Notes under the pieces: generated by a model
Database searches by the model: none
Told to the model about the DNA's origin: nothing
The model's input: the letters and a program-made list of their open reading frames with translations, nothing else
In this document: in pieces, positions 1-10,384 of the stretch
Position numbering within the stretch: the stretch's first letter is position 1
Layout: each line of letters opens with the position of its first letter
Translations under genes and position numbers: made by a program
NCBI GenBank assembly: GCA_963775185.1
Contig: CAVZIE010000050.1
Span: 1 to 64,000, forward strand
Direction of reading: 5' to 3'
Origin: JAPSGB01 sp963775185
GTDB taxonomy: Bacteria; Myxococcota_A; Polyangia; Polyangiales; Polyangiaceae
DNA: 64,000 nucleotides

Positions 1-24
1 CGCGGAACCGTGGGGACGCGAAGC

Positions 25-45
25 GGGATACCGCGCCGGGCCGGC
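25..45 (-). repeat. Dispersed 20-bp repeat copy
   Basis: gggataccgcgccgggccgg matches the reverse complement of the consensus with ta for at and one other change. It lies upstream of the MYXO-CTERM gene. Confidence 0.6.
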
Positions 46-132
46 AGGCCTTTTCGGCTTCGTCCATCAGGGAAGTGCCTGTAGGGTCGTCTCCAGGCGG
101 TGTGGTGGCTGCCCCGTCCCGGAGGAGGATTC

Positions 133-3100
133 ATGCGTTCCCGCAAGCTTGTCGTGTGTCTTGGCGCCGTGCTGCTCAGCGCCGCGTGCGGCAGCTCTAC
201 CGAGCGGGTAGAGGCCGATGCCGGCGCCAGCCAGAGCGCGCAGCCGGTCGTCCAATCGCCGGGGCTCTTGCGCATGCAGCGGCTGCAGCAGGCCCAGCTC
301 GCAGGCGGGCCGGAGTATGCGTTCCACGGCGCGACGGCGCACAACCCCGCGCGATCGATGTCCGTCGCCTTCGACGGGACGCGGCTGGCGGTACAGCACG
401 CAGGCGACGACGCCGAGCTCCGCCTGGAGAGCTGGGGCCCGGCGGGAGCGCCAATCGCGGTTCACGGCGGATCGGCGTCGACGAACGCCGGCCGCGCGAC
501 GGTGACGCACGCGCCGGGCGTCGTGGAGTGGATCCAGAACGGCCCCCTGGGCGTCGAGCAGGGCTTCGAGCTCGCGGCGCCGCCGCCCGGTCACGATGCA
601 TCGCATCCTGGAGCTCTCGCTCGCCGTTGGCGGCGGCCTCTCGCCGGTGCAGGCGCGGGACGCGGTCGAGCTCGTGGACGCGACCGGCGCGCGGCGCTTC
701 GGCTACGGCGAGCTGTTCGTCCGCGATCACGCCGGCCGCGAGCTGCCTTCAAAGCTCGAGGTGCGCGACGGGCACATCGTCATCGCGCTCGACGCGACGA
801 ACGCCGCGTATCCCGTCGAGATCGATCCGGTGCTGGTCACGTTCGTACAGCGCATCACCAAGGCGAGCGTTTCCTTTGGTGGCGACGTGGCGCTGGCGGG
901 CACGACGATGGTCGTGGGCGCGATCAACTCGACCACGACTGGGCAGGCATTCGTGTACACGGAGGCCAGCAACACCTGGACCGAGAAGGCGACACTGTCG
1001 GGTACGGGCGCGATCGCCAGCGCGTTCTTCGGATACGCCGTGGACGTCGACGCCGGGACAATCGCGGTCGGTGCGGCCCTCGACGGCAAGACCGCCGGCT
1101 CCACCACGACGAAGTCCGGCGCGGTCTACGTGTTCACGGGCTCCGGTGCGAGCTGGACGCAACAGCAGCGCCTGGCCGGCTCGGACACGGTCGCCAACGC
1201 GCGGTTCGGCACGGACGTGAGTGTGGAGGGCGACACGCTGGTCGTCGGGGCGCCCTCCATCGCGACGACCGGCGCGGTGTACGTGTTCACGCGCACCGGT
1301 ACGACCTGGACCGAACGCACGAAGATCGTGCCCGCCGGTTCCGCCCTCGCGGGCGCCGCGGTAGCGCTCAGCGCCGGACGGCTGTTCATCGGCGATCCGG
1401 CCACGCGCCAGGTCTACGTCTGGTCGGGCTCTGGAGCGTCGTGGTCGCAGCAGCAGGTGATCAACAACCCCGGCACCAACAACTCGAACAAGTTCGGCGG
1501 CAGCCTCGCCGTGGACGGTGACACCCTGGTGGTAGGCGCCCACGCGAGCTCGGGCCTGTCGGGGGGCTACGCCTACCGCTATGGCACCAGCTGGACGCTG
1601 GAGATGACGCTCGAGGAGCTGACCTCCGCGTCGGATTTCGGAGTCAGCGTCGCGCTGTCCGGTGACGACGCGTTCGTGGGCGAGTCGACCTACAGCGGCG
1701 ACGGGCGCGTGCACTGGTACCAGCGATCGGGCACGGCGTGGAGCGCGAAGACGCCGATCGCTCCTTCGGTCAGCGGCACGCCGATCCGGTTCGGAGAGTC
1801 GCTGGCGGCCGGCAATGGCTGGCTTGCCGCCGGCGACGGCGGCTCCGGCGCCGTGGAGATGTTCGCGCTCAAGAGCGCCAACGGCGATCCGTGTGGCGGC
1901 CCTGCCGAGTGCGGCTCCGGGTACTGCGTGGACGGCGTGTGCTGCAACACGGCCTGCGCCGGCACGTGCCAGGGCTGCTCGGCGGCCACGAAGGGCAGCG
2001 GCAGCGACGGCACGTGCGGCTCGGCCGCGTCCGGCAGCGATCCGCACGACAATTGCGCGACCCAGGCGCAGAGCACCTGCGGCACCACTGGCGTCTGCAA
2101 CGGCGCCGGCGCGTGCGAGAAATACGCGAACGGCACCAGCTGCGCCGGCACCAGCTGCGCCAGCGCGACGTCCCAGAACAACGCGCGCAGCTGCGACGGC
2201 AGCGGCGCGTGCAAGGCGGCGACCGTCACGAACTGCCAGACGGGCTATCGCTGCACGGGCAATGCGTGTCTCACCACGTGCGCGAACGACGGCGAGTGCG
2301 CCGGGGGCTACTACTGCGACGCCGGGGCGTGCAAGGCGGCGAAGGCCATCGGCGGCGGCTGCAGCAAGACGAGCATGTGCAGCAGCGGCCACTGTATAGA
2401 CGGCGTGTGCTGCAACACGGCGTGCGGCGGCAAGTGCCAGGCGTGCTCCGCCGCGCGCAAGGGCCAGGGCGCGGACGGCACCTGCGGCAACATCCAGAAC
2501 GGGCTGGATCCGGACGACGAGTGTGCCGTGAGCGGCGGGACGTGCGGCTTCACCGGCGCCTGCGACGGCAGCGGCGCGTGCGCCTACTCGCCGGCTGGCA
2601 AGGCCTGCGGCGCCACGACCTGCGTCGGCAACAACACCACGGGCCAGATCTGCGACGGCGCGGGAACGTGCAAGAACGACACGACGGGCACGAACTGTGC
2701 CCCGTACGTCTGCAGTACCACGACGAACGCCTGCGCCACGCCGTGCACCGCCGACACCGACTGTGTGAGCGGGAACTACTGCAATGCCTCGGGAGCGTGT
2801 GTGGCGTTGAAGCCGGCGGGCGGGGGCTGCGGAGCCGCGAACGAGTGCACGACCGGGTACTGCGTGGACGGCGTTTGCTGCGGCACCGCGTGCACGGGCA
2901 CCTGCCAGGCGTGCAAGGACACGCTCAAGGCTTCGGGCACGGACAACGGCACGTGTGGCGACGCCGCGAGCGGGACCGACCCGCACGACAACTGCGCGGA
3001 CGACACGTCCACGACCTGCCAGAAGAACGGCTTCTGCGACGGCGCCGGGCAGTGCTCGGTGTACGCCGCGGGAACGCAGTGCGGGGCGCCGGCGTGCTCC

Positions 3101-4075
3101 AGCGACATCCCGACCACGGCCGAGTGCGACGGCGCCGGGCAGTGCAAGATCAAGAACGGCACCAGCTGCTTCCCGGCCGCGTGCAGCGCCGGCGCGTGCG
3201 TCGGCGGTGACGGCGGCGCGGGCTGCACCACCGACCCCGACTGCTCGGGCAGCGCCTACTGCGACGCGGGCAGCTGCGTGCAGAAGCACCCGGACGGCGA
3301 CGCGTGCACGGCGGCGCGCGAGTGTGCGAACGCGCACTGCGTGGACGGCTACTGCTGCAACACCGCGTGCGACGGCCAATGCGAGGCCTGCGACGTCGGC
3401 GGATCCGTCGGGACCTGCAGCGGCGTGACCGGCGCGCCACACGGCAGCCGTGCGGCATGCCCCGCCGCGACGGGAAGCGACCCGTGTACCGCGCGCGCCT
3501 GCGATCCGAACAAGAGCTTGAGCGACTGCGCCGGCTACGCGGGCACCGCCGTGAGCTGCCGCGCCCAGAGCTGCAGCGGCGGCATCGAGACGTTCGGCGC
3601 GAGCTGCGACGGCTCGGGCCAGTGCCCGGCCGTAAAGACCAAGGAGTGCACACCCTACGTGTGCGGCGCCGACGCTTGCCTCGACAGCTGCGCGAAGGCC
3701 GGCGATTGCGCCGACGGCACGGTGTGCGACACCACCGCGGGCTTGTGCAAGCCCGGCTCGTCGTGCATCGACGACTACACGGTGCAGGAAGCCGGCAAGG
3801 ATCCGGTGAGCTGTTTGCCGTATCGCTGCGTCGCCGGCGGCTGCCAGAAGAACTGCGCCAGCTCGGACGACTGCGCGCCGGGCAGCATCTGTGACGACGC
3901 GGCCAAGACCTGCGTCGGCGGCGCCGACGGCGGCATCAACGGGGCGGGCGCCGACGACAGCGGCGGCTGCGGTTGCGCGGTGCCGGGCAAGCAGCCGGCG
4001 CGTGCGCCGCGCGAAGTGCTCTGGCTCGCGCTGGGCGCGGCCGTCATGCTGAGGCGCCGGCGCCGGGCCGGCTGA
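133..4075 (+). CDS. MYXO-CTERM surface protein: FG-GAP propeller plus Cys-rich repeats (one frameshift)
   Basis: The ATG at 133 follows a strong GGAGGAGG site. The N-terminus is a lipoprotein-type signal with an LSAAC lipobox. A propeller-like region of FG-GAP style repeats follows (GGDVALAGTTMVVGAI, then DGDTLVVGAHASS). Next come at least four Cys-rich repeats of the form CVDGVCCNTACxGxCQ, then a GGCGC motif, a short hydrophobic helix and RRRRRAG, which is a MYXO-CTERM sorting tail. The reading frame changes once near 587-596, in cccgg: the first 150 residues are in one frame and the rest, from LELSLAVGGG, in the next. Removing one g restores a protein of about 1,313 residues. The protein is probably displayed at the outer surface; its ligand is unknown. 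The frameshift may be a consensus error, since both halves look fully conserved. Confidence 0.8.
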
Positions 4076-4095
4076 CTGCGCGGCGGACCGGCTCG

Positions 4096-5574
4096 CTACA
4101 CCCGCATCGCGTACGGCAGGACGCGGCGCGACCAGTCGATCGACGGCTCGTAGTGCGAGAACAAGCCGCCGAGCACGCCGAGCACGCGACCGATCATCAC
4201 GAACTCGGCGGGGATCCGCACGACCGGATCGCGCTCGGTGGCTTCGAGCAGCCCGCTCGCTTCGGCGAGCAGCTCCGCCCGCGTGGGCCAGCTGAACGCC
4301 GCGCCGCTCGCGAGCCCCGCCCGCAACCGTCCGATCATCGCGTCGGCGAACGCGTGCAGCGTGTCCGGCGTGCCGCTCTGTGTCTCGAAGCCGAGGCGCG
4401 TGAACAGATCGGTCATCAGCGCGCGATCCTCGGTGAGGATCGCCTGCGTCAGCGTGCTGAAGCCCGCGCGCACCTCGGGACGGAGCTGCTTGGTGCAGCC
4501 GAAGTCGAGCAACACCAGCGTGCCGTCGTCGGCGACCAGGAAGTTGCCGGGGTGCGGATCGGCCTGGAACATGCCGCACACCAGGATCTGGTGCAGGTAC
4601 GCCGAGAGCAGGCGGCCGAGTAGATCCGAGCGCTCGTCGTGCGACTGCGCTTCGAGCGCGGCGGTGATCTTCTGGCCGCGCACGAACGGCGTCGTCAGCA
4701 CGCGCGGGCCGCACAGCTCCAGCGCCGGTCGCGGCACGCTCACGCCTTCGACCTCGCCGAGCAACCCGGCCATCCGCGTCATCGCCCGCGCCTCGCTCGC
4801 GTAGTCGAGCTCGCCCGAGATCATCGCGCGCACTTCCGCGATGATCGTCTCGTAGTCGGCGGGCGGCAGCGACGCGCGCATGCTCTGGAGGAACGCCGCC
4901 ATCAGCGTCATGTCGAGATCCACCAGATCGGCGATGCCCGGGCGCTGCACCTTGACGGCCAGCTCGCGCCCGTCGAGCGCGACCGCGCGATGCACCTGCC
5001 CGATGCTCGCCGCCGCGATCGGCTGCTCGTCGAAGCTCGCGAAGCGCTCGGCGATCGGCGCGCCGAGGTCCGCCTCGACGATCGCGCGGATCGCGTCGAA
5101 GGGCGCCGCCGGCACCGCGTCCTGCAGCTTCGACATCTCGTCGATCCACGACGCCGGTAACAGATCGGGACGCGCCGACAGGATCTGCCCGATCTTGAGG
5201 AACGCGCCGCCCTGCGCGACGCTGGTCTCGTAGAAGCGCCGCGCGTTCTTCGCGTGCAGCTTCGACAAGCGCGCGGCCGCGCCGGCGCGGCTCATGAACG
5301 CCGAGCGGATCGCGAGCAAGCGGTAGCTCGCGGTCAGCTTCGTCAGCATCCACCCCGCCTTCGCGAGCCGCGCCTGGCGCTGCTTCCAGCGCTTGGACGC
5401 GCCGATCGTCGCGAACGCGTCGTCGGCCATCCCGCGCAGCTCCCACGCGCTCTGCTCGATGCCCCGCGCCACCGCGTCGAGCACCGCCACCAACGCCCGC
5501 AGGTCCGCTCCCATGTCGGGCCGGCGCGGTATCCCGTGGCCCGAATCGACGAACGCCGTGGAATCCATCGTCAC
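4096..5574 (-). CDS. AarF/ABC1/UbiB-family kinase-like protein
   Basis: This is an ABC1 atypical kinase of about 492 residues. It has the family motifs in order: KIGQILSARPDLLP (KxGQ), AAASIGQVHRA (Ala-rich loop), ELAVKVQRPGI (conserved Lys), DPHPGNFLV and LLDFG. The family supports quinone or isoprenoid lipid metabolism at the membrane in other bacteria; the substrate here is unknown. I chose the GTG at 5574 because AGGAGG lies 7 bases upstream; the ATG at 5568 is the alternative. The first 20 residues include GIPRRPD, which is encoded by a copy of the dispersed 20-bp repeat (5516-5535). A later ATG at 5514 lies just past the repeat, so the repeat may have lengthened the N-terminus. A sigma70-like promoter lies directly upstream. 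Confidence 0.88.
   Translation of the reverse strand: MTMDSTAFVDSGHGIPRRPDMGADLRALVAVLDAVARGIEQSAWELRGMADDAFATIGASKRWKQRQARLAKAGWMLTKLTASYRLLAIRSAFMSRAGAAARLSKLHAKNARRFYETSVAQGGAFLKIGQILSARPDLLPASWIDEMSKLQDAVPAAPFDAIRAIVEADLGAPIAERFASFDEQPIAAASIGQVHRAVALDGRELAVKVQRPGIADLVDLDMTLMAAFLQSMRASLPPADYETIIAEVRAMISGELDYASEARAMTRMAGLLGEVEGVSVPRPALELCGPRVLTTPFVRGQKITAALEAQSHDERSDLLGRLLSAYLHQILVCGMFQADPHPGNFLVADDGTLVLLDFGCTKQLRPEVRAGFSTLTQAILTEDRALMTDLFTRLGFETQSGTPDTLHAFADAMIGRLRAGLASGAAFSWPTRAELLAEASGLLEATERDPVVRIPAEFVMIGRVLGVLGGLFSHYEPSIDWSRRVLPYAMRV
5516..5535 (+). repeat. Dispersed repeat copy inside the AarF-like coding sequence
   Basis: tcgggccggcgcggtatccc lies in the 5' part of the minus-strand AarF-like gene and encodes GIPRRPD there. 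Confidence 0.7.
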
Positions 5575-5596
5575 TGCATCACCTCCTGGTGATACG

Positions 5597-5625
5597 TTGA
5601 TAACTGTAACAGTGGAAGATGTCAA
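5597..5625 (-). promoter_or_regulatory. Promoter with internal palindrome upstream of the AarF-like gene
   Basis: On the minus strand TTGACA (5625-5620), 17 bases and TATCAA (5602-5597) make a good -35/-10 pair in front of the AarF-like gene. The spacer contains the 11-bp palindrome ACTGTTACAGT (5603-5613), placed where a repressor would block the promoter. This is one of the few A+T-rich spots in the region. The regulator is not identified. Confidence 0.5.
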
Positions 5626-5806
5626 CATGCTCGACGCGCGCTGCACCTCGCTCGCGGCGCCGCTCCCGGGGAGCAGGGCGCGGGCTGCACGCGCCGCGTG
5701 TTTTGCGGCGGCTTCTACTGCATGGACGACGTGCCCGAGCCACAGTGGCTGATCGAGCCACGGGATTTGGTGCGACCGGTCGCGATCGGCTCGCGTGGCG
5801 ACCAGC

Positions 5807-6382
5807 TCACGCTCCCTCTGCCGCCGCCTGGTACAGCTCGCGGACATCGAGGCGAGCCCCGATCGAGCCAAGCTCGGCAACGTCGCCGTCCGTCGAGACC
5901 ACCGCAGTCCAAGTGCCGTCCCCTCCGCGGGTCCAGACTTCGACGCGAGGCTCGTCCGGTGAAACGAGAACGTACTGCTGGAGGGAAGTGACGCGTTGGT
6001 AGTGCGCGAATTTCTCGCCTCGATCGTACTCCGCCGTGCTCGGGCTCAACACCTCGACTAGCAGCGTCGGATTGGTCACGGAGTTCTCGTCGTCAGGATC
6101 CGTCTCGCGCGGACCGCAGACGACCGTGACGTCGGGGTACGTCGCGAGGCCCGTGGCGAGCACGCGGACGCGGAGGTCCGAGCCAAGAGCACGGCAGCGG
6201 CCCGTTCGGAGCTGGGCAAAGAGCAGGTTCGGGACCGCCAGCTGAAGTGCGGCGTGGGCCGGCGTGCCCCCGGCCATGGCGTAGATCTGCCCGTCCAGGT
6301 ATTCATGCTTGATGTTGCTCGCGCCCTCGAGTGTGAGGTACTCGCGCCATGCGTAGTGGACGGCATGGACAGGGGCCGACAT
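5807..6382 (-). CDS. Uma2-family (DUF820) protein
   Basis: This is a Uma2-type PD-(D/E)XK-fold protein of about 191 residues. Visible family features are HYAWREYLTLEG at the N-terminus, KHEYLDGQIYAMAGG, the central SDLRVRV and TYPDVTVVCG strands (catalytic Asp region), and LLVEVLSPSTAEYDRGEKFAHY (Glu plus the downstream Lys). Uma2 genes multiply in myxobacteria and cyanobacteria and their biological role is unknown. I prefer the ATG at 6382, which gives the usual short N-terminus; an in-frame ATG at 6433 would add 17 residues. A dispersed repeat copy lies upstream at 6471-6489. Three more intact Uma2 genes occur in this window. Confidence 0.8.
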   Translation of the reverse strand: MSAPVHAVHYAWREYLTLEGASNIKHEYLDGQIYAMAGGTPAHAALQLAVPNLLFAQLRTGRCRALGSDLRVRVLATGLATYPDVTVVCGPRETDPDDENSVTNPTLLVEVLSPSTAEYDRGEKFAHYQRVTSLQQYVLVSPDEPRVEVWTRGGDGTWTAVVSTDGDVAELGSIGARLDVRELYQAAAEGA

Positions 6383-6470
6383 CGCTTCGAGTATGCCACG
6401 CTCGAGCGCGACGTGCGCGAGGTCACTCGACATCGGGAGCCTCGGGACCGCAGTCGCTCACCCGACCGAC

Positions 6471-6489
6471 GGGATTCCGCGCCGGACCA
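6471..6489 (-). repeat. Dispersed repeat copy
   Basis: gggattccgcgccggacca lies between the Uma2 gene and the end of pssA. Confidence 0.8.
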
Positions 6490-6531
6490 ACCCAAGTGAC
6501 CGATCACCGACCGGCAATCCCGCGGAGGGGA

Positions 6532-7368
6532 TCAGCCTTCGGCGGGCGGCGCGGACTCGCGATCGATGCGGCGCAGGCGCGTGGCGATGTGGCGCAGCGT
6601 CTCGATCAGGCCGATCACGATGTACACGCTGAGCAGCCAGACGAGCACGAACTGCGGCTTGAACTGGCGCCACACGAACGCGCTCGAGCCGAGCGTGAAC
6701 AGCACCAGCAGCACCGTCCCGGTGTCGAGCTTGAGGTCCTTGAACGAGCGGAACTTCACGTTCGACACCATCAGCAGGCTGAGCCCGATGGTGACGGCGA
6801 ACAAGAGGACGGTGTAGCGCTCGTGGCCGAGGGCGCCGCCGACGGCGTGGTTGGCCACCACGAGCGAGATCAGGATGCCGGAAGCGGGCGGAATCGGCAG
6901 GCCGACGATGTACGGACCGGGCTTGGTCGGCGCGCCGCCGGTGGTGGACGACAGCACGTTGAAGCGCGCCAGCCGGATCGCGCCGCACGCGACGAACATG
7001 AAGGCGGTCAGCAGGCCGGCGACCGGATGGCGGTACAGCACCCACTTGTAGACGAGCAGAGACGGGGCGACGCCGAACGAGACGATGTCCGCCAGCGAGT
7101 CGATTTGCAGGCCGAAGGCGCTCTGGGTCTTGGTCATGCGCGCCACGCGGCCGTCCATCAGGTCGAACAGCATGGCGAAGATCAGCAGCACCGCGGCGCG
7201 GTAGAAGTCGTCTACCGTGACGCCGTCCTTGGCGACGATGCGGATCGCGTTGAAGCCGCAGAAGATGCTCGCGAGCGTGATCATGTTCGGCAGCACGAAC
7301 AACGTCTTGCGCAGATCGAGGCGCCGCCTCGGTCGCCCTCTGCCACGTCTCGTTCTGCGGAACCCCAC
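6532..7368 (-). CDS. pssA: CDP-diacylglycerol-serine O-phosphatidyltransferase
   Basis: This integral membrane enzyme makes phosphatidylserine from CDP-diacylglycerol and L-serine, the first committed step to phosphatidylethanolamine. The CDP-alcohol phosphotransferase signature DG(x)2AR(x)8G(x)3D(x)3D is complete: DGRVAR, then eight residues, G, QID, SLAD. About eight hydrophobic segments follow and the length (278 residues) is normal. The N-terminus is Arg-rich (MGFRRTRRGRGRPRRRLD) and precedes LRKTLFVLPNMITLASIFCGFNAI, which is typical of the bacterial type II enzyme. The gene is monocistronic as far as can be seen. Confidence 0.93.
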   Translation of the reverse strand: MGFRRTRRGRGRPRRRLDLRKTLFVLPNMITLASIFCGFNAIRIVAKDGVTVDDFYRAAVLLIFAMLFDLMDGRVARMTKTQSAFGLQIDSLADIVSFGVAPSLLVYKWVLYRHPVAGLLTAFMFVACGAIRLARFNVLSSTTGGAPTKPGPYIVGLPIPPASGILISLVVANHAVGGALGHERYTVLLFAVTIGLSLLMVSNVKFRSFKDLKLDTGTVLLVLFTLGSSAFVWRQFKPQFVLVWLLSVYIVIGLIETLRHIATRLRRIDRESAPPAEG

Positions 7369-7470
7369 GCTCTCAAGCTAGCTGCGGCAAGCAGCCGCGT
7401 CCAGAAGCGGGTGCGGGTCGGCCCGGACAATTTGGCCCGCCGCCCCGGCCCTGAATAGGATCCCGCCAGG

Positions 7471-8274
7471 ATGCGCAGGGTTGCCTTGAACCGTGGTCTT
7501 CCGTGGCTGGTCTTGATCCCGGCGCTCTGGCTCGTCGGCTGCAGCGGCGACCGCGACGGGATGAAGAAGCGAATCGCCGAGCTTACCGACGATGTCCAGC
7601 GGCTGCAGAGCGGCCAGGACCGCGTGGAGGAACGCCTGGCGGCGGTCGAGCTCCAGAGCATGCAGCGCGCGGCGCAGCGCGCGAGCAAACGCGCGAAACC
7701 TGCGTCGGATCATCCCGACCTGAAGGTGGTGCGCGTCGCCCCCGGCGACGAACCGCCTCCGCCCGACCTGGACGACGCCGCCGGGCCGGACAGCGACGCG
7801 ATCGCCTTGCCGGGGCCCGAGGACGACCTCGACGACGCCCCGCGTCCGGTGATCCGCGGCGTGGGCGACCACTTCGAGACCTCCACGACCGGCGGTGGCG
7901 ACGCTCGCGACGACGCCACCCGACGCGAGTACAAGGCGGCGCTCGGTCTGGTGCGCGGCAGGCAGTTCAAGGAGGCCTCCGTCTCGCTCGCGAAGTTCGT
8001 CCGCGAACACCCGAAGAGCAAGCTGTCGGACAACGCCGTCTACTGGGCCGGCGAGTGCCAGTACGCGCTCGGTCACTACGACGAGGCGGCGAAGCAGTTC
8101 CGGGACCTCGTCAAGCGCTACCCCAAGGGAAACAAGGTGCCCGACGCGCTGCTCAAGCTCGGGATGTGTCTGGCTCGCATGGGCCACGCCGACGATGCAC
8201 GGGCGAGCTTCGCGCGTTTGAGCCAGAATTATCCCGACGCCGCCGCGGCACGGCGCATTCCCCAGGGATACTGA
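7471..8274 (+). CDS. ybgF: YbgF/CpoB-like envelope lipoprotein with TPR repeats
   Basis: This 267-residue protein has a lipoprotein signal (LWLVGCSG) and a short coiled coil (KKRIAELTDDVQRLQSGQ). A Pro/Asp-rich linker follows, and then a C-terminal TPR domain (residues about 155-262) with YKAALGLVRGRQFKEAS, NAVYWAGECQYALGHYDEA and PDALLKLGMCLARMG. This order matches YbgF/CpoB, which coordinates peptidoglycan synthesis with the Tol-Pal system during constriction. No tol or pal gene is in the window. The LysM gene follows 3 bases later, so the two probably form one transcript concerned with the cell wall. Confidence 0.8.
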   Translation: MRRVALNRGLPWLVLIPALWLVGCSGDRDGMKKRIAELTDDVQRLQSGQDRVEERLAAVELQSMQRAAQRASKRAKPASDHPDLKVVRVAPGDEPPPPDLDDAAGPDSDAIALPGPEDDLDDAPRPVIRGVGDHFETSTTGGGDARDDATRREYKAALGLVRGRQFKEASVSLAKFVREHPKSKLSDNAVYWAGECQYALGHYDEAAKQFRDLVKRYPKGNKVPDALLKLGMCLARMGHADDARASFARLSQNYPDAAAARRIPQGY

Positions 8275-8277
8275 GAC

Positions 8278-9660
8278 ATGAAGACCACGATCCAGAGCCT
8301 GCTCGCGCTCGCGGCCTTCGGGACGGCGACGCTCGGTGCGACCGTCGCGTCGGCGCAGGACACCGGAGGCGCTTCCGATCAAGGCGGAGCCGCCGACCAG
8401 GGCGGGGCGGCCGACCAAGGCAGCGCCGCCCCCGCGGGCGGGACCACCACCACGTCGACGACCTACTCGGCCCCCTTCGGCTTTCCCGCGCCGGGCACCA
8501 ACATCAACGCCGGGCTGCCGTCGAGCTCGCAGCCGGTGTCGGACACCTCCCAGGGCGACTCGTTCGATCTGAACCAGGGCGGCAGCTCCTCCGCGACCGT
8601 GCGGGGCGGCAAGGGCGCGGAGGGCGTGGTGCTCAGCCACGCCGCGGCGGTGCCGGAGATCCACACCGTGCGTCGCGGCGACACGCTCTGGGACCTCTGC
8701 GACCACTACTTCCAGAACCCCTACGCGTGGCCGAAGCTGTGGAGCTACAACCCGCAGATCACCAATCCGCACTGGATCTACCCCGGCGATCAGGTGCGGA
8801 TGCGGCTTCCCGGCTCGCGCTCGACGCTGGCGGGCCTGCACGACGCCGGCACCACCCGCGGCCTCGGACTCGACCACCAGTCGCTGGTGCCAGCGGACAC
8901 GATCTTCCTCCGCGACGAGGGCTACATCGACGACCCCAAGAAGGACAAATGGGGTGAGCTCGTCGGGTCGCGCGAGGACCAGATGCTGCTCAGCGAGGGC
9001 AATCGCGTCTACATCCAGATGCGCTCCGGCGTGGACCTGCGCATCGGCCAGCTCCTGACGATCTACCGCCCGCTGCGAAAACCGAAGAAGGTGGCCGGCG
9101 CGCGCAACCCGCCCGGCGAGATCGTCGCGGTCAAGGGTACCGTCAAGGTCGACCAGTGGGATCCGGACACGCGCGTGGCGCGCGGCCAGATCACCGAGTC
9201 CCTGGACGTGATCGAGCGCGGCGCGCTGGTCGGTCCGGTCGGACGTCGCTTCGACGTCGTCCCGCCCAAGCCGAACGACAAGACGGTGTGGGCGCGCGTG
9301 CTCAGCGGCATCTACCCCCACGTGTACCTCGCGCAAGACCAGGTCGTGTTCATCGATCGCGGCACCGAGGACGGCCTCCAGCCGGGCAACCGGCTGTTCA
9401 TCGTGCGTCGCGGCGACGCCTGGCGCCGCGGGCTGCACACGGCCACCAAGTCGGCGCGCCAGCGCATGCTGCTCGACAGTCCCGGCGACGCGCCGGTGGA
9501 GACCACGCCGCTCGAAGGTCGCGAGAAAGACTTCCCCGACGAGGTCATCGGCGAGATCCGGGTGCTGCGCGCGCGCAAGTACAGCTCGATCTGCATGGTG
9601 ACGGTGTCGCACCGCGAGATCGTCCCGGGCGACCGCGCCGTCGCGCGCAAGGGCTACTGA
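8278..9660 (+). CDS. LysM-domain cell-wall-associated protein
   Basis: This exported protein of 460 residues has a signal peptide ending ATVASAQD and a low-complexity Gly/Ala/Asp region. A single LysM domain lies near residues 128-178 (VRRGDTLWDLCDHYF, then NPHWIYPGDQVRM). The long C-terminal part is of a type seen after LysM in myxobacteria (VYIQMRSGVDLRIGQLLTIY, then RGTEDGLQPGNRLFIVRRGD), probably a beta-rich domain. LysM binds peptidoglycan N-acetylglucosamine. The gene starts 3 bases after the ybgF-like gene, which suggests joint expression. The function of the C-terminal domain is unknown. Confidence 0.82.
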   Translation: MKTTIQSLLALAAFGTATLGATVASAQDTGGASDQGGAADQGGAADQGSAAPAGGTTTTSTTYSAPFGFPAPGTNINAGLPSSSQPVSDTSQGDSFDLNQGGSSSATVRGGKGAEGVVLSHAAAVPEIHTVRRGDTLWDLCDHYFQNPYAWPKLWSYNPQITNPHWIYPGDQVRMRLPGSRSTLAGLHDAGTTRGLGLDHQSLVPADTIFLRDEGYIDDPKKDKWGELVGSREDQMLLSEGNRVYIQMRSGVDLRIGQLLTIYRPLRKPKKVAGARNPPGEIVAVKGTVKVDQWDPDTRVARGQITESLDVIERGALVGPVGRRFDVVPPKPNDKTVWARVLSGIYPHVYLAQDQVVFIDRGTEDGLQPGNRLFIVRRGDAWRRGLHTATKSARQRMLLDSPGDAPVETTPLEGREKDFPDEVIGEIRVLRARKYSSICMVTVSHREIVPGDRAVARKGY

Positions 9661-9684
9661 CGCCCGCCCGATCGCGGCGCGTGC

Positions 9685-10311
9685 TCAGGCGCCGTGCGCC
9701 TTGCCCAGGTACGCGGTGATGCCGTCGAGCACCATCTCGACGGCGATGGTGCCGATCAGCACCGCGGAGACGCGGCTCGCGAGGTCCGCGTAGCGTCCGA
9801 TCAGCCGCCCGTTGTGCTCGCGGAGGCGGTCGAACGCGAACTTCAGCACCACCAGCGCGATCACCGTCGCAACCAGCGACGCGGCGATCGCCAGCACCGC
9901 GAATTGAAGCGGCAGGCGCGCGCCGGCGAGCGTCGCCGCGCTGACCGTGCCTGGGCCGATCATGAACGGCATGGCGATGGTGCCGGCGAGGTGCTCGGGC
10001 TCGCCGCGCAGGGTGACCAGCGCGTCCCCGCCCGCCACCATGAACTTCAACGCGATGCTCACGAACACCAGGCCGCCGAAGATCTGGAACGCCGCGAAGC
10101 GCACCTGCAGCACGTCCGAGAAGATGGCGTCGCCGCTCCACGCGAAGATCACGAACACCACACCGCTGATCGCTGTCGCGCGCAGCAGCACTCCCGCCAC
10201 CGTGCGCAGCGAGTGCGCCTGGAGCATGTCGATGAGGTAGACCGACAGCGCGAACGGATTCAGGATCACGAACAACAGCACCGCCGACTTGGCGACCTCG
10301 TCCCACTTCAC
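9685..10311 (-). CDS. MarC/YhgN-family membrane protein
   Basis: This integral membrane protein of 208 residues has six hydrophobic segments and the MarC-family features FVILNPFALSVYLI near the N-terminus, AMPFMIGPGTVSA in the middle and RVSAVLIGTIAVEMVLDGI at the end. MarC-type proteins were once linked to multiple antibiotic resistance, but no transport substrate has been established. It is convergent with the LysM gene and starts at an ATG in an A+T-richer stretch. Function cannot be assigned from context. Confidence 0.85.
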   Translation of the reverse strand: MKWDEVAKSAVLLFVILNPFALSVYLIDMLQAHSLRTVAGVLLRATAISGVVFVIFAWSGDAIFSDVLQVRFAAFQIFGGLVFVSIALKFMVAGGDALVTLRGEPEHLAGTIAMPFMIGPGTVSAATLAGARLPLQFAVLAIAASLVATVIALVVLKFAFDRLREHNGRLIGRYADLASRVSAVLIGTIAVEMVLDGITAYLGKAHGA

Positions 10312-10384
10312 GTCGCCTGCCTTCGCTCACGCATCGATTTTCCGTGATGCAACGCGAGCCCTGGTCTTGCAAGCCATTCGCGGT

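Noticed and set aside
749..5446. Very long minus-strand open frame of about 1,565 codons
   Set aside because: It is the antisense of the MYXO-CTERM gene and an off-frame reading of the AarF-like gene; the composition is Arg/Ala-rich as expected from G+C-rich shadow frames.
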